Shown here: positions 59,776 through 64,000 of the stretch, in pieces | How the letters are laid out: each line of letters starts with the position of its first letter | Position numbering within the stretch: position 1 is the stretch's first letter | Assembly (NCBI GenBank): GCA_031253835.1 | Contig: JAIRVP010000078.1 | Coordinates: 1 to 64,000, forward strand | From: Burkholderia sp. | GTDB lineage: Bacteria > Pseudomonadota > Gammaproteobacteria > Burkholderiales > Burkholderiaceae | Length of the DNA stretch: 64,000 nt | Direction: 5' to 3' | Program-made: the position numbers and the translations under genes | The notes under the pieces: model-generated | Told to the model about the DNA's origin: nothing | What the model saw: the letters and a program-made list of their open reading frames with translations, nothing else | Databases searched by the model: none

Positions 59776-59800
59776 GGGCGCCCGCGCCGGCCGGACGTCT

Positions 59801-61354
59801 TCAAGCCGGCAACGCGAACCGCGTGACGGCGTCGCGCAGCGCTTCGGCCTGATCGCGCAGCGAATGCGCGGCGGCCGCGGCCTCTTCGACGAGCGCCGCG
59901 TTCTGCTGCGTGACCTGGTCCATCTCGCCCACCGCGCGATTGACCTGTTCGATCCCGGCGCTCTGCTCGCGCGACGCATGGCTGATTTCGTCGAGGATCT
60001 CGTTCACGCGCCGCACCGACTGCACGAGCTCGGCCATCGTCTCGCCCGCGTGCGAAACAAGCGCCGCGCCGTGTTCGACCGTCTCGTTCGACGACACGAT
60101 CAGCGACTTGATCTCCTTCGCCGCCGTCGCCGAGCGTTGCGCGAGCGAGCGCACTTCGGCCGCGACCACCGCGAAGCCGCGGCCCTGTTCGCCCGCGCGC
60201 GCCGCTTCGACGGCCGCGTTCAGCGCGAGGATGTTGGTCTGGAACGCGATCCCGTCGATCACGCCGATGATGTCGCCGATCTTGTGCGAGCGGTCGGTGA
60301 TCTCGTTCATCGTGCGCACGACGTCGTCGACCACCGCGCTGCCGCGCGTCGCAACCTGCGCGGCCTGGCCGGCAAGCGATGCGGCCTGCGCGGCGCTGTC
60401 CGCGTTCTGCTTCACGTTCGCGGTCATCTGGTCCATGCTCGACGCCGTCTGCACGAGCGCGGCCGCCTGTTCCTCGGTGCGCTGCGACAGGTCCGTGTTG
60501 CCGGACGCGATCTCGCTCGCGCCGACGTTGATGTTTTCAGTCCCCATCCGCACGCGCGACACCATGTCGATCAATCCGCCCTGCATCGTGTGCAGCGCAT
60601 GCAGCAGGCTGCCGCGATCGTCCTGCTTGACGGTCACGCGCGCGGTCAGGTCGCCCTGCGCGATGCGCTGCGCGGCGTCGAGTGCGACTTCGAGCTCGCC
60701 GCCGAGATTCGCGCGCACGCTTTTCAGCACGAGCACCATCACGGCGGTCGCGAGCGCGCCGAGCACGGCCGTCATCGCGAGCCAGCGGCCGATGCTCGCG
60801 AGCACGGCCGAGCGCACGTCGTTCATGTACATGCCGGTGACGAGATACCAGTCCCACGGCGCGAAGCGCTGCACGGCGCTGGTCTTCTCCTGCGGCTTGT
60901 CCGCGCCCGGCTTCGGCCACAGATATTCGACGAAGCCCTTGCCGCCTTCCAGGTTGCCGGCCTTCACGATCTCGACGAACAGGTGCTTGCCGTTCGGGTC
61001 GGTGAAATTCGACACGTCCTTGCCGTTGAGCTCGGTCTTGATCGGGTGCATCACGATCACGGGCTTCGAGTCGTTGATCGAGATGTAGCCGTCGGCGCCG
61101 TAGCGCATCGCGGCGATCGCTTCGAGCGCCTTCTGCTTCGCATCGGCTTCCGGCAGCGCGTTCTGCTGCGACAGCTTGTAGTAGTGGTCGGTCACGCTCG
61201 CGGCCTGCGCGACCAGCGACGCGAGCTGGTCGCGGCGGTCCGCGATCATCGAGGCGCGCGTCTGCCATGCGCCGAGCCCGGCGATCACGAGCAGGCCGAG
61301 CCACAGGATGACGATCATCGAGGCGAGTTTCTGATTCAGGGAAAGGTTGCGCAT
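59801..61354 (-). CDS. Methyl-accepting chemotaxis protein with single Cache sensor
   Basis: A 517-residue chemoreceptor from ATG 61354. One membrane helix (MIVILWLGLLVIAGLGAW), a periplasmic sCache-type sensor (about 40-185; MRYGADGYISINDSKPVIVM, KGFVEYLWPKPG, FAPWDWYLVTGMYMNDV), a second helix (LAMTAVLGALATAVMVLVL), a HAMP domain and the signalling hairpin with IIGVIDGIAFQTNILALNAA and VEAARAGEQGRGFAVVA. There is no NWETF-type tether at the C terminus. Ligand unknown; the sensor type often binds small organic acids. Confidence 0.93.
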   Translation of the reverse strand: MRNLSLNQKLASMIVILWLGLLVIAGLGAWQTRASMIADRRDQLASLVAQAASVTDHYYKLSQQNALPEADAKQKALEAIAAMRYGADGYISINDSKPVIVMHPIKTELNGKDVSNFTDPNGKHLFVEIVKAGNLEGGKGFVEYLWPKPGADKPQEKTSAVQRFAPWDWYLVTGMYMNDVRSAVLASIGRWLAMTAVLGALATAVMVLVLKSVRANLGGELEVALDAAQRIAQGDLTARVTVKQDDRGSLLHALHTMQGGLIDMVSRVRMGTENINVGASEIASGNTDLSQRTEEQAAALVQTASSMDQMTANVKQNADSAAQAASLAGQAAQVATRGSAVVDDVVRTMNEITDRSHKIGDIIGVIDGIAFQTNILALNAAVEAARAGEQGRGFAVVAAEVRSLAQRSATAAKEIKSLIVSSNETVEHGAALVSHAGETMAELVQSVRRVNEILDEISHASREQSAGIEQVNRAVGEMDQVTQQNAALVEEAAAAAHSLRDQAEALRDAVTRFALPA

Positions 61355-61498
61355 GGTGTGTGGTCGGTCAGTCGAGGATGCTCGCCGGGACGGCGTGACG
61401 GGGTAAGTGTCTTGACGGCGTCGGGCGCACATTGCTGTAGACGGGTTATCCCTAGGAACCGGTACCGTCGCCGATGCCTTCGAGCCCGAAAGGGTATC

Positions 61499-61529
61499 TA
61501 TGCATATGCATAACGGGCATCGCTATACT
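61499..61529 (+). promoter_or_regulatory. Palindrome overlapping the panE-type promoter
   Basis: TATGCATATGCATA (61499-61512) is a perfect 14-bp palindrome. TATACT (61524-61529) is a good -10 whose -35 position falls inside the palindrome, so this looks like an operator controlling the reductase gene. Confidence 0.4.
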
Positions 61530-61606
61530 GTCGGGCAATGGCGTACGCGCCGCGCGCCCGGGTTGGCGCCGGCGCCGGTACTGAACGAAACCGAAAGGAG
61601 GCAACG

Positions 61607-62554
61607 ATGCGAGTTCTGGTAGTAGGGGCCGGTGCGGTCGGCGGATACTTCGGCGGCCGGCTGGCCGCGGCAGGGCGCGACGTGACGTTCCTGGTGCGCG
61701 ACGGCCGCGCGGCTGCACTGGCGCGCGACGGGTTGCTGATCCGCAGCCCGCGCGGCGACCTGACGCTGGCGAACGTGCAGACCGTGCGCGCGGCCGATGC
61801 GAATGCCGGCGTCGCGCCGTTCGATCTCGTGCTGCTGAGCTGCAAGGCCTACAGCCTCGACGACGCGATTGCATCGTTCGCGCCGTTCGTCGGCCCGCAG
61901 ACGCTGATCCTGCCGATGCTCAACGGGATGCGCCACCTCGACGTGCTGCGCGACCGCTTCGGCGCCGCGCAGGTGTTGGGCGGGCTGTGCGTGATCGCGG
62001 CCACGCTCGATCGCGAGCAGCGCATCGTGCACCTGAACGACACGCACGGCGTGTCGTTCGGCGAACTTGCCGGCGGTGAATCGCCGCGCGTGCGCGCCGT
62101 AGCCGACGTGCTCGGCGGCGCGGGCTTCGACGCGACGCTCAGCGACGACATTGCCGCACGGATGTGGGAGAAGTGGGTGTTCCTCGCCACGCTCGCCGCG
62201 AGCACGTCGCTGTTCCGCGGCTCGGTCGGCGACATCCTGGCCGCACCGGACGGCCGCCGCCTGCTCGAGACGATGCTCGCCGAATGCAGCGCGATCGCCG
62301 AGCACAACGGCCACCGGCCCGATCCGGTCGCCATCGAGCGGATGCAGCGGATGGTGCTGACGCCGTCGCCGCTGACCGCGTCGATGCTGCGCGACGTCGA
62401 GAACCACGCGCGCGTCGAGGCCGATCATGTGATCGGCGACCTGCTCGCGCGCCGCGACCCGCAGGCGGCCGATGCGCTGTCGCTGCTGCGGATCGCGTAC
62501 AACCACCTGAAGGCGTACGAGGTGCGCACGGCACGCGAGCACGCGGCCGCGTAA
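61607..62554 (+). CDS. panE: 2-dehydropantoate 2-reductase family protein (PanE/ApbA)
   Basis: A 315-residue ketopantoate reductase family enzyme. The N-terminal Rossmann motif VVGAGAVGGYFGGRLAAAGR binds NADPH; LVLLSCKAYSLDDAIASFAP and LPMLNGMRHLDVLRDRFGA carry the conserved catalytic-lysine (SCKAY) and substrate segments, and the C-terminal helical domain includes MWEKWVFLATLAASTSL. It reduces ketopantoate to pantoate in coenzyme A synthesis, but paralogues with other 2-keto substrates are common, so the symbol is provisional. AAAGGAGGC precedes ATG 61607. Confidence 0.85.
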   Translation: MRVLVVGAGAVGGYFGGRLAAAGRDVTFLVRDGRAAALARDGLLIRSPRGDLTLANVQTVRAADANAGVAPFDLVLLSCKAYSLDDAIASFAPFVGPQTLILPMLNGMRHLDVLRDRFGAAQVLGGLCVIAATLDREQRIVHLNDTHGVSFGELAGGESPRVRAVADVLGGAGFDATLSDDIAARMWEKWVFLATLAASTSLFRGSVGDILAAPDGRRLLETMLAECSAIAEHNGHRPDPVAIERMQRMVLTPSPLTASMLRDVENHARVEADHVIGDLLARRDPQAADALSLLRIAYNHLKAYEVRTAREHAAA

Positions 62555-62801
62555 GCACCGGCGCGGGCGGCCGCCAGGCCGTCCCGCACTGCACAAATTT
62601 GCCGTCCGGCGCCGTTTGCGGCCGGATCGCGCAAAAAAGTATCGGAAATCAGGCGTAAAGTTGGTGGAGCCGCGCGCTCGATCGACCTACATTGCTTCCC
62701 ATGCGACCGGTCGCGTCGCCGCACGCAACACGGCAACACGCGGCGCACGCGCGCACCGCCGAACAGGCCGGCCAGCGAACCATGGGAATGGAGACGCCAA
62801 C

Positions 62802-63761
62802 ATGATGCACCCCGATCTCGAAGTGGTCGACGTGCGACGCGACGAGTCGTTCAAGGTCTGGTCGCACGGCTATCCGTATCGCACGATTCGCTGGCACTTC
62901 CATCCCGAATTCGAACTGCACCTGATCGTCGCGACGCGCGGCAAGTATTTCGTCGGCGATCACATCGGCTCGTTCGGCCCCGGCCATCTCGTGCTGCTCG
63001 GCCCGAACCTGCCGCACAACTGGGTCAGCGACATGGCCGAAGGCGAAACCGTCGAGCGCCGCAATCTCGTGATCCAGTTCGACCCGGCGTTCGTGCGCCG
63101 TTGCATGGACGCGTTTCCCGAATGCCGCGACGCGCAGGCGCTGCTCGACGACGCGCGGCGCGGGGTCGGCTTCGACGCCGCGACCAGCGCCGCGATCGCG
63201 CCGCTGTTCGACGAATTGCTGGCGGCGCGCGGGATGCGCCGCATCGCGCTGTTCATGACGATCCTCGAACGCCTGTGCGGCGCGGCCGGACGCACGCTGC
63301 TCGCGAGCCCCGCGTACGACCAGGCCGACGTCACGCCCACGCGGTTGAGCCATGCGCTGTCGTATATCGGCAAGAACCTCGCATCCGAACTGCGCGAATC
63401 CGATCTCGCGCAACTGACCGGGCAGAGCGTCAGCGCGTTCTCGCGTGCGTTCCATCGCCAGACGGGCATGCCGTTCGTGCAGTACGTGAATCGTCTGCGG
63501 ATTGAATCGGCGTGCCAGATGCTGCTCGCCGACGACGCCAACATCACCGACATCTGCTTCCAGGCCGGCTTCAACAACGTGTCGAACTTCAACCGCCAGT
63601 TCCGCGCGGTGAAGGGGATGGCGCCGTCCGAATTCCGCGCGCTGCAGCGACTGAACGCGCGCAGCCGCGACCTGGCGCTGCATGCGGCGCCCACCGGCAA
63701 CCCGATGCCGCCGCGCGTGCTGACGCCCGGTGCGCCCGAGCTCGCACCGCAGCCCGGATGA
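62802..63761 (+). CDS. AraC family regulator with cupin sensor domain
   Basis: A 319-residue regulator from ATG 62802 (GGAG upstream). The N-terminal cupin (RTIRWHFHPEFELHLIVATR, GDHIGSFGPGHLVLLGPNLP) carries the HxH-type metal or sugar-binding region. The C-terminal DNA-binding domain is ALSYIGKNLASELRESDLAQ, TGQSVSAFSRAFHRQTGMPF and ICFQAGFNNVSNFNRQFRAV. It precedes the substrate-binding-protein gene on the same strand and probably controls that transport operon in response to its sugar. Confidence 0.88.
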   Translation: MMHPDLEVVDVRRDESFKVWSHGYPYRTIRWHFHPEFELHLIVATRGKYFVGDHIGSFGPGHLVLLGPNLPHNWVSDMAEGETVERRNLVIQFDPAFVRRCMDAFPECRDAQALLDDARRGVGFDAATSAAIAPLFDELLAARGMRRIALFMTILERLCGAAGRTLLASPAYDQADVTPTRLSHALSYIGKNLASELRESDLAQLTGQSVSAFSRAFHRQTGMPFVQYVNRLRIESACQMLLADDANITDICFQAGFNNVSNFNRQFRAVKGMAPSEFRALQRLNARSRDLALHAAPTGNPMPPRVLTPGAPELAPQPG

Positions 63762-63880
63762 GCGCCGGGCTGACGCCCGCCTGAATTTCCCCGCCGTTTT
63801 ACCCAGCCGATCGCGTCGCCCACGTCGCGAGGGGCGCCTTCACCCACGAAAAAGCTGCACACAATTTCGGAGACACCGTC

Positions 63881-64000
63881 ATGACGCACGCATCGCCCGC
63901 CTCATCCCCCCGTCGCGCCGCCCGCATGGCGGCCGTTGCCGCGCTCGCCGCCGCGGCCTTGCTGCCGGCCACCGCCGCACAGGCCGCGCCGTTGCGCATC
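63881..64000 (+). CDS. Start of an exported, probably ABC-transporter, substrate-binding protein (cut by the window)
   Basis: ATG 63881 follows a GGAGAC ribosome site. The 40 visible residues are a signal peptide: basic start (ASPASSPRRAARMAAVAALA), hydrophobic core and an AQAAP cleavage site followed by LRI, a common first strand of periplasmic binding proteins. The role is inferred from this and from the adjacent AraC/cupin regulator. Confidence 0.6.
   Translation, partial: MTHASPASSPRRAARMAAVAALAAAALLPATAAQAAPLRI

Noticed and set aside
1..64000. CRISPR array, insertion sequence, rRNA, integrase or attachment site
   Set aside because: No regularly spaced repeats, transposase or integrase domains, rRNA or tRNA genes were recognised in the window.

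Overview
High-GC DNA with short operons, AGGAG-type ribosome sites, an unflagellated-type type III secretion locus, NRAMP, OprB, LuxR and AraC genes whose protein sequences all look like Burkholderia, most likely a Burkholderia cepacia complex strain and one of its secondary replicons. This assignment rests on protein style and gene order, not on a database search.

Layout. 1-12.8 kb is accessory housekeeping: a molybdate-type binding protein broken by an in-frame stop at the left edge, DUF4087, a GNAT acetyltransferase, DUF1653, a YcaQ-type DNA glycosylase, a free-standing small-RNA candidate (3350-3522), a DHA2 drug exporter with a TetR regulator, a GH37 trehalase facing an OprB porin, and an NRAMP-related metal transporter whose long leader carries two small ORFs.

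12.9-45.7 kb is a type III secretion (T3SS) island. Two divergent LuxR-type regulators precede a tightly overlapping operon sctV-S-C-D-(small filament candidate)-I-J-K-L-N-O-T-U. An asparagine synthase gene follows. On the other strand lie sctQ-sctR-lytic transglycosylase, a 3,894-residue multidomain protein (30426-42110) and a stand-alone winged-helix regulator. The core apparatus is complete, but no translocon, gatekeeper, needle ruler or effector chaperone is recognisable. The SctU protein lacks the NPTH self-cleavage motif. I find one regulatory architecture upstream of all three main transcription units (sctV, sctQ and the giant protein): TCGTAG, 36 nt, CTACG(A/G), 32 nt, a TACA(C/A)T -10 element, with identical spacing at each. 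This ties the giant protein to the apparatus as a likely co-regulated substrate. It carries a duplicated HExxH metallopeptidase-like module, a protein-kinase-like segment, hydrophobic regions and a C-terminal LysM domain.

46-50 kb holds a molybdopterin/2Fe-2S dehydrogenase pair and a divergent AraC regulator, separated by a large inverted duplication. 50-52.3 kb is gene-poor and partly AT-rich, with an excellent sigma-54 promoter. 52.3-59.8 kb holds a run of small exported Gly/Ser/Ala-rich proteins, a sigma-54 enhancer-binding protein, a zinc-ribbon membrane protein and a LuxR-type response regulator; it looks like an uncharacterised surface or matrix system. 59.8-64 kb has a chemoreceptor, a PanE reductase, an AraC regulator and the start of a substrate-binding protein.
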